Shown here in pieces: positions 33,903-45,373 of a stretch of DNA of 64,000 bases. The position numbers and the translations under genes are program-made. The notes beneath the pieces were generated by a model that was not told the DNA's origin, made no database searches, and was given only the letters and a program-made list of their open reading frames with translations. Source of the DNA: an unidentified bacterial endosymbiont (GTDB lineage Bacteria > Pseudomonadota > Gammaproteobacteria > Enterobacterales > G038960095); contig NZ_OU907312.1 in assembly GCF_918320885.1 (NCBI RefSeq), positions 1,597,851-1,661,850 on the forward strand, in the 5' to 3' direction. Each line of letters opens with the position of its first letter. Position 1 is the stretch's first letter.

Positions 33903-34565
33903 ATGACGATGTTAAAAGGTCACTGCTCCCGTCTGTGGTTACTCTGCTGCGCTGCTCCGCTACTATTACTGTTAGCCCTGCCAGCCTTTGTTGATGAATT
34001 AGAGTCCAGTAATCCTTATCAATTGATGCAGCAGTTAGCCCAGCGCACTTTTGAAAGAATCAACCGAGAACAACAGCAGATTACACACGATGTCAACTAC
34101 TTGCGAGTCATCGTACGCCAAGAGCTGATGCCCTTTGTCCATATCCGCTACACCGGTGCTTTGATTTTAGGCCCGCTGTTTAATACGCTGGATGCCGAGC
34201 AACAGCAACGCTATTTTCAAGCGCTGGAAGCGTACCTTGAGCAGAGCTATGCTGAGGTATTAGCACTCTATCGACAATATGACTATCACCTTGAGCCTGA
34301 AAAACCTTTTACAAACCGCACCGTGGTTACCGTTCGATTGCATCTGTTGCGAAAAGCCTTAACACCGTTACGAATCGATTTTAAATGGCGCCAAAATAGT
34401 AAAAACCAACAGTGGCAACTCTATGATATTCTCGTGGAAGGGATCAGCCTGATCGCTACCAAACAACAGGAGTGGACTGCCCTGCTACGTCGATTAGGCT
34501 TTGAAGCCTTCATCGAACAACTGCACGAGGATGCTCGACAATCCGTAACCCCCCAGGAAGGCTAA
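33903..34565 (+). CDS. mlaC: Periplasmic phospholipid-binding protein MlaC
   Basis: Soluble shuttle carrying phospholipid between the MlaA-porin complex and MlaD. The N-terminus has a long signal peptide (LWLLCCAAPLLLLLALPAFV). Family landmarks include NPYQLMQQLAQRTFERI, LMPFVHIRYTGALILG, YFQALEAYLEQSYAEVL and WQLYDILVEGISLIATK. 220 residues (211 in E. coli). Its 3' end carries AGGAAGG, which serves mlaB. Confidence 0.93.
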   Translation: MTMLKGHCSRLWLLCCAAPLLLLLALPAFVDELESSNPYQLMQQLAQRTFERINREQQQITHDVNYLRVIVRQELMPFVHIRYTGALILGPLFNTLDAEQQQRYFQALEAYLEQSYAEVLALYRQYDYHLEPEKPFTNRTVVTVRLHLLRKALTPLRIDFKWRQNSKNQQWQLYDILVEGISLIATKQQEWTALLRRLGFEAFIEQLHEDARQSVTPQEG

Positions 34566-34567
34566 CC

Positions 34568-34915
34568 ATTAATAGGCTCGAAACACTTCAGTGGGCACTC
34601 GATCACCACCATCGATTAACCCTACACGGAGTATTAGACTATACTACCGTGACCGGTTTGTGGGAGCAGCGGCAACAGCTCTTGAGCAGTGAGTGCCTGA
34701 TCATCGATCTGAGTGCCTTGATCCGCATTGATTCCGCGGGGCTTGTAGGGCTGCTCCAGATTGCTGAACTCGCCACTCAACGACAGATAGCTTGTCAGAT
34801 CCGGGGGGTTACTCGACCATTACAATCATTAATAGACATTTATAACTTGCGGCCTATTGTGATGCCCTACCTTGAACAGAGCAATCCATTGATAGAACAA
34901 CATGATGACGGATGA
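34568..34915 (+). CDS. mlaB: Mla complex STAS-domain protein MlaB, probable ATT start
   Basis: STAS protein that stabilises MlaF in the complex. The canonical core IIDLSALIRIDSAGLVGLLQI is clear. An ATG/GTG-only reading starts at GTG 34649 and would lack the first STAS strands. The frame is open upstream, and residues encoded there (RLETLQWALDHHHRLTLHGVLDYTTV) align with the MlaB N-terminus. The only plausible initiator is ATT at 34568, 7 nt after AGGAAGG in the end of mlaC, giving about 115 residues. ATT initiation is known from infC in enterobacteria. The 3' end overlaps ibaG by 14 bp. Confidence 0.8.
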   Translation: MNRLETLQWALDHHHRLTLHGVLDYTTVTGLWEQRQQLLSSECLIIDLSALIRIDSAGLVGLLQIAELATQRQIACQIRGVTRPLQSLIDIYNLRPIVMPYLEQSNPLIEQHDDG

Positions 34916-35162
34916 CCTTCAAACACTATTAACCGAAACACTGGCGCAAGAACAGCCGTTGGACCTATTGCAAGTGACCCAAGAGGGCAGCCATATCCAC
35001 ATTGTGGTTGTCAGTACTCTGTTTACTGGTATGACACGCGTTAAAAAACAGCAGACAGTCTACCAACCTTTATTGGCGCATTTCGCTGAAAAGCAGATCC
35101 ACGCCCTAACCATTCATGCGTTTACTCCTCAAGAGTGGCAGCGCCGTCGCCTGTTAGCCTAA
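34902..35162 (+). CDS. ibaG: BolA-family protein IbaG
   Basis: Small BolA-like protein that partners with monothiol glutaredoxins in Fe-S and acid-stress biology. The 86 residues show VTQEGSHIHIVVVSTLF, then GMTRVKKQQTVYQPLLAHF and HALTIHAFTPQEW, the last two being typical of IbaG (RVKKQQTVYGPL and YTPAEW in E. coli). It overlaps mlaB and precedes murA by 24 bp, the conserved order. Confidence 0.94.
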   Translation: MMTDDLQTLLTETLAQEQPLDLLQVTQEGSHIHIVVVSTLFTGMTRVKKQQTVYQPLLAHFAEKQIHALTIHAFTPQEWQRRRLLA

Positions 35163-35171
35163 ATTCGTTGA

Positions 35172-37508
<2,337 letters not shown>

Positions 37509-37551
37509 CGGCGTGCTTTCCTGTTGACCTGAGGACAGTGGTCACCAGAGG

Positions 37552-38925
37552 CTAACGCAGAATAAGATAAATTGAAGAGGCGCCACGCTGCACATTCAGC
37601 GCTAATAGCTCTGGGTTACGGCTTAATAGCGCGCTTAATTCACTGACCGTGGTCACGCGCTCCCGATTGACCGTCAAGATGAGATCACCCTCTTGTAAAC
37701 CAAAATGGCTAGCCCTGGCTCTTTTATGAATGCAAGTGACTTCTACCCCTTTAACACCCTTTATGTCACCACTGCGCATCTCTACACCCTTCAAGGCAGG
37801 GTGTAAATTCTCTTGGTTGATCTTTGTGGATTCAATCAACTGCAACCGCACGGTCACACGCTGTGGCTTACCCTCACGCAACAGATCTAACTGGACCGTT
37901 TGATCAGGACTCATTAAGCCAATTTTGGCTCTTAATTCAGAAAAATTTTGGAGAGGTTTCCCCTCTACAGCAACAATCACATCTCCCGCTTTAACACCAG
38001 CCTTCTCTGCTGCTGATCCGATGACCACTTCAATGACAAGAACTCCTTGCTGGATCCCGAGCTTTAAGGCCTTGGCGACATCTTCCTGTAAATCACGCCC
38101 GGTAATCCCTAGCATGACACGCCGTACTTGGCCAAATTTAACGATTTGATCAATGAAATTTTTGACCATATTCCCTGGGATAGCAAATCCGATACCGATA
38201 TTGCCACCATTCGGTGCTAAAATCGCAGTGTTAATCCCAATTAACTCCCCTTTTAAATTGACCAATGCTCCACCAGAATTTCCAGTATTGATGGCTGCAT
38301 CCGTTTGAATAAAATTCTCAAAGTGATCCAGGTTGAAGCCACTACGACCCAAGGCTGAAATAATGCCAGAGGTGGCCGTTTGGCCAAGGCCAAAGGGATT
38401 ACCCACCGCAATGGTAAAATCTCCCACTTGCAATTGGTCAGAATCAGCAAAGGTGATGGCCTTTAGCCCCTTAGGGGAACTCAGCTGTAGCAAGGCGATA
38501 TCGGACTGCTCTTCTTTACCGACCAGCTTAGCTTCTAAACGCCGCCCATCCTTTAACAGTACCGCAATTTTACTGGCACTTTTAACCACATGGTGATTAG
38601 TCACTACATACCCTTTTGCAGCATTCACGATCACTCCGGAACCTTGACCACGAAAGGGGCGACGGTTGAACTGCTCCATAGGAAAATGAGGACCAAAAAA
38701 GAACCGCAACTCCTCGGGTAACCGCTGATGCTCTACCTGGGTCCCTTCTACCTCAATGCTCACGACAGTAGGCAGCACTTTTTCCAATATGGGTGCCAAG
38801 CTGGGCAGCGATTGACCGTTGACGGTCGTAGGCAGTGCAGCACCGGTTGAAACCGGGCCCAACAAGCCTACCCCCCATGCCAGAGTGGTCGCTAATAAGA
38901 CAGCATTTTTAATCGCTTTTTTCAT
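37552..38925 (-). CDS. degQ: Periplasmic serine protease/chaperone DegQ (DegP family)
   Basis: HtrA-family protease that clears or refolds misfolded envelope proteins. A signal peptide (NAVLLATTLAWGVGLLGPVSTGAA in part) is followed by the protease domain with GYVVTNHHVV (His), SDIALLQL (Asp) and NTGNSGGALVNLKGELIG (Ser), then two PDZ domains (about 260-350 and 370-455). Length 457 and a short LA loop fit DegQ (455) better than DegP (474), as does the position beside degS. If no degP exists elsewhere it may serve both roles. Confidence 0.93.
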   Translation of the reverse strand: MKKAIKNAVLLATTLAWGVGLLGPVSTGAALPTTVNGQSLPSLAPILEKVLPTVVSIEVEGTQVEHQRLPEELRFFFGPHFPMEQFNRRPFRGQGSGVIVNAAKGYVVTNHHVVKSASKIAVLLKDGRRLEAKLVGKEEQSDIALLQLSSPKGLKAITFADSDQLQVGDFTIAVGNPFGLGQTATSGIISALGRSGFNLDHFENFIQTDAAINTGNSGGALVNLKGELIGINTAILAPNGGNIGIGFAIPGNMVKNFIDQIVKFGQVRRVMLGITGRDLQEDVAKALKLGIQQGVLVIEVVIGSAAEKAGVKAGDVIVAVEGKPLQNFSELRAKIGLMSPDQTVQLDLLREGKPQRVTVRLQLIESTKINQENLHPALKGVEMRSGDIKGVKGVEVTCIHKRARASHFGLQEGDLILTVNRERVTTVSELSALLSRNPELLALNVQRGASSIYLILR

Positions 38926-38962
38926 AGATTTTTACCAATACCGTTCATGATAGAGTGAGGTT

Positions 38963-39358
38963 TTATCCGCTAGTCAGCGGCTGCTTAGGAGACAACAGAT
39001 CCGAGGGGCTGCTCGAGTAATCACAAGGTGGCTCTGCTTTAATCAGGCTCTGTTCCTGATCCCTAGTCGATCGGCCACCGAGGTTGTGCCGGTACAATAA
39101 GTGATCAGGCAACCGAGCGCTCGTGCTGGGGAGTGCCTGCTGTAACAGGCGGTACTCACTGATGAGCGTCTCCAGCACCGTGATATTCCGTGCAACATGG
39201 CTAGCCAACTCACTATAACAGTGATCCAACTGCTGTTGACGTTGTTGCAGCAGCAACCGCTCTTGCTTGTGCCGACGACCATTGAGGCTACCAAAACGCA
39301 TCCCTAGGGCACCCACTAGGATGCCCAATAATAACATTAAACTATAGCTTACCAGCAT
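38963..39358 (-). CDS. zapG: Cell-division/envelope protein ZapG (YhcB, DUF1043)
   Basis: Small bitopic protein linked to septum placement and envelope synthesis. The N-terminal membrane helix (YSLMLLLGILVGALGMRFG) is followed by a coiled coil with LLLQQRQQQLDHCYSELASHVARN in two parts, the pattern of the YhcB family. 131 residues match E. coli (132). It lies between degQ and rplM as in relatives, although zapE is missing from the interval. Confidence 0.88.
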   Translation of the reverse strand: MLVSYSLMLLLGILVGALGMRFGSLNGRRHKQERLLLQQRQQQLDHCYSELASHVARNITVLETLISEYRLLQQALPSTSARLPDHLLYRHNLGGRSTRDQEQSLIKAEPPCDYSSSPSDLLSPKQPLTSG

Positions 39359-39578
39359 TCCGCCCCCCGCTCGCCACCCTAGCCTCTAATCGCTGTTTTT
39401 AGAGAGTCATGAGTCCATTATAAGTCGCAATTAGACTATTTTAAATCGCACACTATAGATCCTTTATCCATTGACCGGCTACTCATTTCTTCCAGGCCTG
39501 AGAGGGTATACTGGGTAAACCAGCAGCGCCCCGTAGCCTTGCTCACTGTAAGGGCATTCAACAAGTGCAAAAAAGCTA

Positions 39579-39607
39579 TCGACCTTCTGTAGTGACTTCT
39601 TTATAAT
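39579..39607 (+). promoter_or_regulatory. Candidate rplM-rpsI promoter
   Basis: TCGACC (39579-39584), a 17-bp spacer and TATAAT (39602-39607) would give a leader of about 150 nt before rplM at 39763. The 404-bp stretch between zapG and rplM holds no gene; besides this promoter it has a hairpin-forming sequence at about 39629-39655 (CCCCA...GTTT TCAC AAAC TGGGG). Enterobacterial rplM leaders are autoregulated by L13, so this leader may serve that purpose. Confidence 0.5.
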
Positions 39608-39762
39608 TGGTCAGCTTCATCCATGGGTCCCCACCTGTTTTCACAAACTGGGGTGCTATCTGATTGCCCCGCAGTGATCGCCACACACCCAGCATGATGA
39701 GACGATTGGTTAAGATCACCCTTTAATTGGATGTCATTTGATAATTTGGATAGACACGCTTC

Positions 39763-40191
39763 ATGAAAACTTTCGTAGCTAAACCAGAAACTGTACAGCA
39801 TGATTGGCATCTTGTTGATGCCGATGGCAAAATTTTGGGCCGTCTGGCCACGCAAATTGCCAGTCGTTTGCGGGGCAAACATAAGCCGGAGTATACGCCC
39901 CATGTCGACACCGGAGACTACATCATTGTGGTCAATGCCAGTAAAGTGGCAGTCACCGGCAAAAAATTGAGCGACAAAATTTATTACCGTCACTCCGGTT
40001 ATGTCGGAGGGATTAAGCAGGCCACTTTTGCAGAAATGTTGGCGCGCCATTCAGAACGGATTATTGAGATTGCCGTCAAAGGGATGCTCCCCAAAGGCCC
40101 CTTGGGTCATGCGATGTTTCGTAAATTGAAAGTCTATGCGGGCTCTGAACACAGACACGCTGCACAGCAACCACAGCCGTTGGCTCTATAA
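39763..40191 (+). CDS. rplM: 50S ribosomal protein L13
   Basis: Early-assembly protein of the large subunit. All 142 residues align with the family: [42 protein letters not shown] in two parts, [11 protein letters not shown] and [20 protein letters not shown]. The C-terminal [11 protein letters not shown] corresponds to the usual HAAQQPQVL. It is followed by rpsI after 19 bp. Confidence 0.98.
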   Translation: MKTFVAKPETVQHDWHLVDADGKILGRLATQIASRLRGKHKPEYTPHVDTGDYIIVVNASKVAVTGKKLSDKIYYRHSGYVGGIKQATFAEMLARHSERIIEIAVKGMLPKGPLGHAMFRKLKVYAGSEHRHAAQQPQPLAL

Positions 40192-40210
40192 CTCACCGAG
40201 ATCTTAAATA

Positions 40211-40603
40211 ATGGTAGGCAATCACTATTACGGCACGGGACGGCGCAAAAGTGCCTCCGCCCGTGTATTTATTAAACCTGGCAATGGCAACATTCTGATT
40301 AATCAACGATCACTAGAGCAGTACTTCAGTCGAGAAACTTCACGTATGGTCGTCTGTCAACCGTTAGCACTGCTGGATAGGCTAAAGAGCTTTGATCTCT
40401 ATATTACCGTCACTGGAGGCGGCATCTCAGGGCAATCGGGTGCTATTCGCCACGGGATTACCCGGGCTTTGATGCAGTATGATGCTTCGCTACGTCCCGA
40501 ATTACGGCAGGCGGGTTTTGTGACCCGTGATGCCCGTAAAGTGGAGCGGAAGAAAGTGGGGCTACGCAAAGCACGTCGCAGACCGCAGTACTCTAAACGT
40601 TAA
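40211..40603 (+). CDS. rpsI: 30S ribosomal protein S9
   Basis: Small-subunit head protein whose C-terminal tail reaches the P-site tRNA. 130 residues, identical to the family length: [21 protein letters not shown] near the start, [22 protein letters not shown] in two parts, and the basic tail [17 protein letters not shown] intact to the terminal KR. Cotranscribed with rplM. Confidence 0.98.
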   Translation: MVGNHYYGTGRRKSASARVFIKPGNGNILINQRSLEQYFSRETSRMVVCQPLALLDRLKSFDLYITVTGGGISGQSGAIRHGITRALMQYDASLRPELRQAGFVTRDARKVERKKVGLRKARRRPQYSKR

Positions 40604-40637
40604 GGCTTTTGCCGACTGCCACAGACTATCTCTAGCG

Positions 40638-40672
40638 CTTGAACCCCTGCTATTAGGCTTTAAGGGTTCAAG
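40638..40672. terminator. Possible bidirectional hairpin between rpsI and gpsA
   Basis: Perfect 9-base arms CTTGAACCC (40638-40646) and GGGTTCAAG (40664-40672) with a 17-nt loop lie between the convergent rpsI and gpsA genes; the right arm is within the last codons of gpsA. There is no adjacent T-tract on either strand, so intrinsic termination is uncertain. Confidence 0.35.
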
Positions 40673-41682
40673 TCATATTGATCGTGCTCTTTTTTTCCTA
40701 GCAGGTCCTGAGCTGCTTCCTGAATAGCCTTCCCGTGATATAACACCTGGTACAGCTGCTCAGTAATCGGCATCTCTATCCGACAGCGTCGTGCCAGCGC
40801 CCGAACCTCTTTGGTATTATAATAGCCCTCTACAACCTGACCAATCACCGCTTGCGCTGCTTGCACTGACGCTCCCTGACCCAATAACTTCCCAAATCGA
40901 CGATTACGAGACTGATCGTCCGTACAAGTCAGCACTAAATCCCCTAAACCAGCCATGCCCATAAAAGAGTGTGCCTCTGCCCCTAAGGCGACGCCCAGCC
41001 GAGTCATTTCTGCTAAACCGCACGTAATCAAGGCCGCACGGGCGTTCATCCCAAAAGCCAGTCCATCGGAGATCCCCGCAGTAATCGCGATGACGTTTTT
41101 CACGGCTCCGCCCAACTGTACACTAATAAAATCTGTAGTCTGATAGATGCGTAGACCCTGATTAAAATGGAGTAATGCTTGTAGATCGTCAGCAAATTGC
41201 TGATCAGTAGACGCGAGGGTGATAGCGGTCGGTAAACCCGCCGCGAGCTCACGAGCAAATGAGGGGCCGGCCAGTACTGCCAGTGGTACTGTAGATCCTA
41301 AACTATCACGCGCTACCTCTTGTAACAAACGGCCACTCTCCCTCTCTAATCCCTTAGTGGCCCAGACTAAACGGCTCGAGGGTTGCCAATACTGCTTTAA
41401 CTGCTGGATCAATTGGCCAAAAACCGGGCTGGGCACCGCGACTAAAATATCACGGCTGCTGGCCAGCGCCTTGGCGAGATCAGCCTCTAATAGCAACGAC
41501 TCCGGAAAAGCTATTCCCGGTAGATATTTGGCATTACAACGATCTTGTTGCAGCTGAGTGATATGGCTTGGTTGATGCCCCCATAGCACGACTCGGTGAC
41601 CATGACGCGCTATAATCATCGCCAGAGCAGTACCATAGGAGCCTGCACCCAGTATCGTTATGGCGGGTTGCTGCGATAACAC
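40660..41682 (-). CDS. gpsA: Glycerol-3-phosphate dehydrogenase [NAD(P)+]
   Basis: Reduces dihydroxyacetone phosphate to sn-glycerol 3-phosphate for phospholipid synthesis. The Rossmann motif [16 protein letters not shown] is at the N-terminus; the catalytic Lys lies in [19 protein letters not shown], with [15 protein letters not shown] and [22 protein letters not shown] (in two parts) following. 340 residues, normal. It starts with GTG, overlapping the secB stop by one base (TAGTG), in the usual grxC-secB-gpsA order; cysE is not downstream. Confidence 0.97.
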   Translation of the reverse strand: MLSQQPAITILGAGSYGTALAMIIARHGHRVVLWGHQPSHITQLQQDRCNAKYLPGIAFPESLLLEADLAKALASSRDILVAVPSPVFGQLIQQLKQYWQPSSRLVWATKGLERESGRLLQEVARDSLGSTVPLAVLAGPSFARELAAGLPTAITLASTDQQFADDLQALLHFNQGLRIYQTTDFISVQLGGAVKNVIAITAGISDGLAFGMNARAALITCGLAEMTRLGVALGAEAHSFMGMAGLGDLVLTCTDDQSRNRRFGKLLGQGASVQAAQAVIGQVVEGYYNTKEVRALARRCRIEMPITEQLYQVLYHGKAIQEAAQDLLGKKEHDQYDLNP

Positions 41683-42158
41683 TACTGTAACGGCTCCTGT
41701 CCACTGCCCGAGGCCAAGGCTGATCGCTGTAAATAATCAACCAATAGCCTGTCAAAATTAACGGGCGCCAGATCGAGCTGAGGAAAGGAGCCTCGTCCCA
41801 CTAAACTGCTCACGCACTCGCGTGCATAAGGAAATAAAATGGTCGGACAGTAAGCGCCCAAACAGGAGGCCAGAGCCTCCTCCGGCACCCCTGTGGTCCC
41901 AAAAAGACCGGCTTGTTGCACTTGACATAGAAAAGCAACCGATCCTGCTAGCAGGGCCGTCACCGTCACTTGTAAGATGACCTCATGCAGGTCGATCTCT
42001 ATTTCATTGGAGGTGGTATAGAGATCTAGTTTAATCTCTGGTGTCCAGGGTTGTTGAAAAATCAAAGGGGTATTAGGGGTTTCAAAAGAGATATCTTTAG
42101 TATAAATCCGTTGAATTTGAAACTGGTTCTCCGAGGAGGATTGGTCTGACATAGTCAT
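41682..42158 (-). CDS. secB: Protein-export chaperone SecB
   Basis: Tetrameric chaperone that keeps precursor proteins unfolded and hands them to SecA. The N-terminus [19 protein letters not shown], central [13 protein letters not shown] and the end [24 protein letters not shown] plus [12 protein letters not shown] are all family-typical. I take the ATG at 42158 (AAGG four bases upstream); a second ATG lies two codons later. About 158 residues. The C-terminal zinc-dependent SecA contact region of E. coli is not obvious in the last 20 residues. Confidence 0.96.
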   Translation of the reverse strand: MTMSDQSSSENQFQIQRIYTKDISFETPNTPLIFQQPWTPEIKLDLYTTSNEIEIDLHEVILQVTVTALLAGSVAFLCQVQQAGLFGTTGVPEEALASCLGAYCPTILFPYARECVSSLVGRGSFPQLDLAPVNFDRLLVDYLQRSALASGSGQEPLQ

Positions 42159-42211
42159 ACTGCCTTTTATCAAGGTAAGTGAGTGTCTAAAAGAGTCTTT
42201 GACGAGCAATA

Positions 42212-42904
42212 TTAATGAAGCAGGGCTGCCAATCGCTGTTGAGCATCCAGCGCCAGGAGATCATCACAACCACCAATCAGCGCTCCATTAATGAAAATTT
42301 GTGGCACACTGGTGCGACCACTTCGGGTGACCATCTCCTGCTGTTTAAGCTCATCATGCTCTATAGCGATCTCTTTAAATTCAGCACCATGCTGTTTGAG
42401 CAACGCTTTAGCACGAATGCAATAAGGACAGGTGGCTCTCGTATAAATCTCAATGTTCACTAACCGCTGGCTGGCCGAGCCCGTGGTTAAGGGTAACCGG
42501 TCGAGGTTCCAACCGAGTAGCCCATCACGCAACACCGATAGGTGACAAAACCCTTGTTTATGGAGTTTTTTAGCTAAGATCATGGCCTGCAGGCCATCGT
42601 CAGAAACCAGCACGAGGTGGTGCGCTTTATACTGCGCTAATGGGCCCAGTTGGTTGGCCTCAATAGCCTGGGCACTCACGTGTTGCGACGCTGCAATATG
42701 TCCCTTATCAAAGGACTCCTTAGAACGCACATCCCAGACCACGGCCTCCGCTCGGTTTATCAGGTGAGTAGCCTCTTGGCTACTCACCACCGCAACGTTC
42801 GATAGACTATTTTTTATCAGAGTAATGACCAGGATGATGAATAGCAATAACCACACCAAACTCAATAATAAATGATTGTTTATAAATTGTAATAGCTGCT
42901 GCAT
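42212..42904 (-). CDS. Fused YibN-like rhodanese and glutaredoxin 3
   Basis: One continuous frame joins two genes that are separate and adjacent in enterobacteria. Residues 1-35 are a membrane anchor ([21 protein letters not shown]); about 40-140 match the YibN rhodanese domain ([49 protein letters not shown] in part). From about 148 to the end it is GrxC ([42 protein letters not shown]), with the redox CPYC. The rhodanese lacks a Cys at the usual active-site loop ([10 protein letters not shown]). The start is the ATG at 42904. A GTG at the GrxC boundary could allow separate synthesis, but I see no ribosome site there. A membrane-tethered glutaredoxin would be unusual. Confidence 0.88.
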   Translation of the reverse strand: MQQLLQFINNHLLLSLVWLLLFIILVITLIKNSLSNVAVVSSQEATHLINRAEAVVWDVRSKESFDKGHIAASQHVSAQAIEANQLGPLAQYKAHHLVLVSDDGLQAMILAKKLHKQGFCHLSVLRDGLLGWNLDRLPLTTGSASQRLVNIEIYTRATCPYCIRAKALLKQHGAEFKEIAIEHDELKQQEMVTRSGRTSVPQIFINGALIGGCDDLLALDAQQRLAALLH

Positions 42905-43018
42905 TGCACCAATAGCCTCATCAAAACAGTGACACAATCGTCTATCGCCTACCGATTGCTTACCATGGTATCATACACCCTGACAGACTTGAACAGCACC
43001 CTTTAGGAACGCCTTATT

Positions 43019-43294
43019 GTGATTATCGTCACCGGCGACGCTGGTTTTATTGGCAGTAACCTGATCAAAGCACTCCACGAGCAGGGATACCCTGATCTCT
43101 TAGCGGTTGATCCTCTGAAGCGGGGCGACCAATCACCCCAGGTGAAGCGCTCAAACTATTGGAGGGTAGTCAGCGGCTTTAAGTGTGATCTCATTCACAT
43201 CAGCGACACGGAAGCCCCGCCCACTCAAGTGTCTGCTGTCGGCTATGATCACCCTTTTACATCACTCACTCATCAAAGAAGAGGCTATAGCTAG
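43019..43294 (+). pseudogene. hldD: Remnant of ADP-L-glycero-D-manno-heptose 6-epimerase (internal deletion)
   Basis: The frame begins like HldD/RfaD with the Rossmann motif [19 protein letters not shown] and ends with a match to its C-terminus ([12 protein letters not shown] against RAAGYDKPFKTV in E. coli). Only 91 residues remain of about 310; the catalytic Tyr-x3-Lys region and nucleotide-sugar pocket between are gone. GTG start with TAGGAACG upstream. It stands immediately before waaF, as hldD does in relatives. The product cannot be an active epimerase, so ADP-L-glycero-heptose must come from another copy or the pathway is altered. Confidence 0.85.
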
Positions 43295-43337
43295 AATAAA
43301 GTAGCACTGGCGAGGCTAACTGCTCAATTCAAACCCT

Positions 43338-44393
43338 ATGAAAATTTTAGTGATTGCTCCTGCCTGGGTCGGCGATGTGGTGATGTCACACACCGTCTAC
43401 CGCTGTTTAAAACAGCAATATCCGCAGGCCTTAATCGAGGTGATGGCCCTAGAGTGGTGTCGTCCCCTGCTATCAAAAATGCCAGAAGTTCATCGGAACC
43501 TGGCCATGCCTATTCCACATGGCCAGCTCAAGCTAGGATTGCGCCGATCGATCGGCCACCAGCTGCGTGCTGAATCTTATCAGCAAGCGATTGTCATCCC
43601 CAATTCACTAAAATCAGCCTTCATCCCCTGGTTTGCACAGATCCCCCAGCGTACTGGTTGGCGTGGTGAGTGGCGCTATGGCCTACTCAATGATCTACGG
43701 CGACTCGAGCCACTGCACTATCCCATGCTGATACAGCGCTATGCCGCTTTAGCTTATCCTCTTCCCCCTGTGGGGCGGGTCGTGCTACCCGATCCGCTGC
43801 CCTGGCCACAATTGACCGTGACCCCTGCTGCGGTAGAACAGACGATGACCCAATTTGGGTTACCATGCGGGCAGCGGTTGATTGCCCTAGCGCCCGGCAC
43901 GGCGATCGGGACCCTAAAATGCTGGCCCCCCCGTCACTACGCCTGCTTGGCAGAGCAGTTAATCGCCCAGGGCTACTGGATAGCGCTGTTTGGCGCGCTG
44001 CACGATCAGCCAGTCTGTGCAGCCATTCGTGATCAGCTGCCCACAACACTGCAACCACGCTGTCTCAATTTTGCAGGAACCACGACACTCACCGAAGTGA
44101 TTGATCTATTAGCTTGTTGCCGAGCGATAGTCAGTAATGATTCTGGATTAATGCATATCGGATCGGCCTTAGGGAAAGCAGTGGTGGCACTGTATGGCCC
44201 GACCGATCCCGGCTTTGCGCCCCCATTAACCCTCCAGGGTCGAACGCTCCGAGCAGCCCCGCCTGAATCCTCGGTAGTGACTGAACCTTGGGACCAAGGC
44301 TATCATCCCCGATTGATCCACCTCAAGCCCTCTCAAGTCTTCGATACCTTGGAAGCCCTGCTGGCGATGAAGGAGCCATCATGCGTATTTTGA
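43338..44393 (+). CDS. waaF: ADP-heptose--LPS heptosyltransferase II
   Basis: Adds the second heptose to the LPS inner core. GT9-family signatures: MKILVIAPAWVGDVVMSHTVYR at the N-terminus (in two parts), AIVIPNSLKSAFIPWFAQIPQR with the family VLPNSLKSAL-like block, LAPGTAIGTLKCWPPRHYA (usually GAEFGPAKRWP), and SNDSGLMHIGSALGKAVVALYGPTDP split at the acceptor site. 351 residues, normal. The stop overlaps waaC by 13 bp. Confidence 0.95.
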   Translation: MKILVIAPAWVGDVVMSHTVYRCLKQQYPQALIEVMALEWCRPLLSKMPEVHRNLAMPIPHGQLKLGLRRSIGHQLRAESYQQAIVIPNSLKSAFIPWFAQIPQRTGWRGEWRYGLLNDLRRLEPLHYPMLIQRYAALAYPLPPVGRVVLPDPLPWPQLTVTPAAVEQTMTQFGLPCGQRLIALAPGTAIGTLKCWPPRHYACLAEQLIAQGYWIALFGALHDQPVCAAIRDQLPTTLQPRCLNFAGTTTLTEVIDLLACCRAIVSNDSGLMHIGSALGKAVVALYGPTDPGFAPPLTLQGRTLRAAPPESSVVTEPWDQGYHPRLIHLKPSQVFDTLEALLAMKEPSCVF

Positions 44394-45373
44394 TTGTTAA
44401 AAGTTCCTCGCTGGGGGATATTATTCATACCCTCCCAGCGCTCACAGACGCGCAACGTCATGATCCCACTATCCGCTTTGATTGGGTGGTCGAGGAGCCC
44501 TTTAGGGAGATCCCGGGGTGGCATCCGGCAACCGCGTCTGTTATTCCCATCGCACTGCGACGTTGGCGTCAACAGCTCCATCACCTCAAAACCTACCGTG
44601 AGTGGTCGCAGTTTGCCCGCACACTACAGTCCCAACCGTATGATGCCATCATTGATGCTCAAGGCTTAATCAAAAGTAGTTTTTTCATCACCCGCTTAGC
44701 CCGTGGACCTAAACATGGGTTGGATCGCGCCAGCCTACGAGAGCCTTTGGCTCGCTGCTTTTATGATCACTGTTACGCGGTCTCTCGGCAGCAACACGCG
44801 GTGGAGCGAATTCGCCAACTGTTTGCCTATAGCCTCGGGTACCAGAAACCGGCTGAGCGTGGTGACTATGGCATTCGTGACCACTTTAATCAACTGCCAC
44901 CCTCGCCTATGACCCCTTACTTAGTTTTTCTGCATGCCACCAGTCGCGCCCAGAAGTTATGGCCTACTAGCCATTGGCGCCAATTAATCGCCTTAGTTGC
45001 GCCGACTGGTTTGCAGATAAAACTGCCTTGGGGGAACGACTTAGAGCAGCAGCGAGCGCAACAGATAGCGTACCAGCACGCCGGGGTAGAGGTCCTGCCA
45101 AAATGCTCCTTAAACCAACTGGGCCACTACTTATTACAGGCACAAGCCGTCGTCTCACTGGATACTGGCCTCTCTCACCTGGCGGCTGCCTTGGGTGTCC
45201 CCAATATAACGCTCTATGGCCCGACCGATCCAACCTTAGTGGGGGGATATGGCGAACGACAGCAGATCTATTGGGCTAAACAGTCGCGTCGCTTGGCAGC
45301 AATCAGCCCAGAGCAGGTGTTTGAGGCTCTCGCGCCTAGTCTCAAGGGGATGATGACATCCACTGATGGCTAA
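44381..45373 (+). CDS. waaC: ADP-heptose--LPS heptosyltransferase I
   Basis: Adds the first heptose to KDO2-lipid A. The ATG at 44381, inside the waaF 3' end, starts MRILIVKSSSLGDIIHTLPA, matching the WaaC N-terminus; the frame is open further upstream but only as waaF overlap. Further motifs are FDWVVEEPFREIP, YDAIIDAQGLIKSSFF, HATSRAQKLWPTSHW and SLDTGLSHLAAALGVPNITLYG (in two parts). 330 residues (319 in E. coli). Both heptosyltransferases are intact although hldD upstream is broken. Confidence 0.95.
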   Translation: MRILIVKSSSLGDIIHTLPALTDAQRHDPTIRFDWVVEEPFREIPGWHPATASVIPIALRRWRQQLHHLKTYREWSQFARTLQSQPYDAIIDAQGLIKSSFFITRLARGPKHGLDRASLREPLARCFYDHCYAVSRQQHAVERIRQLFAYSLGYQKPAERGDYGIRDHFNQLPPSPMTPYLVFLHATSRAQKLWPTSHWRQLIALVAPTGLQIKLPWGNDLEQQRAQQIAYQHAGVEVLPKCSLNQLGHYLLQAQAVVSLDTGLSHLAAALGVPNITLYGPTDPTLVGGYGERQQIYWAKQSRRLAAISPEQVFEALAPSLKGMMTSTDG

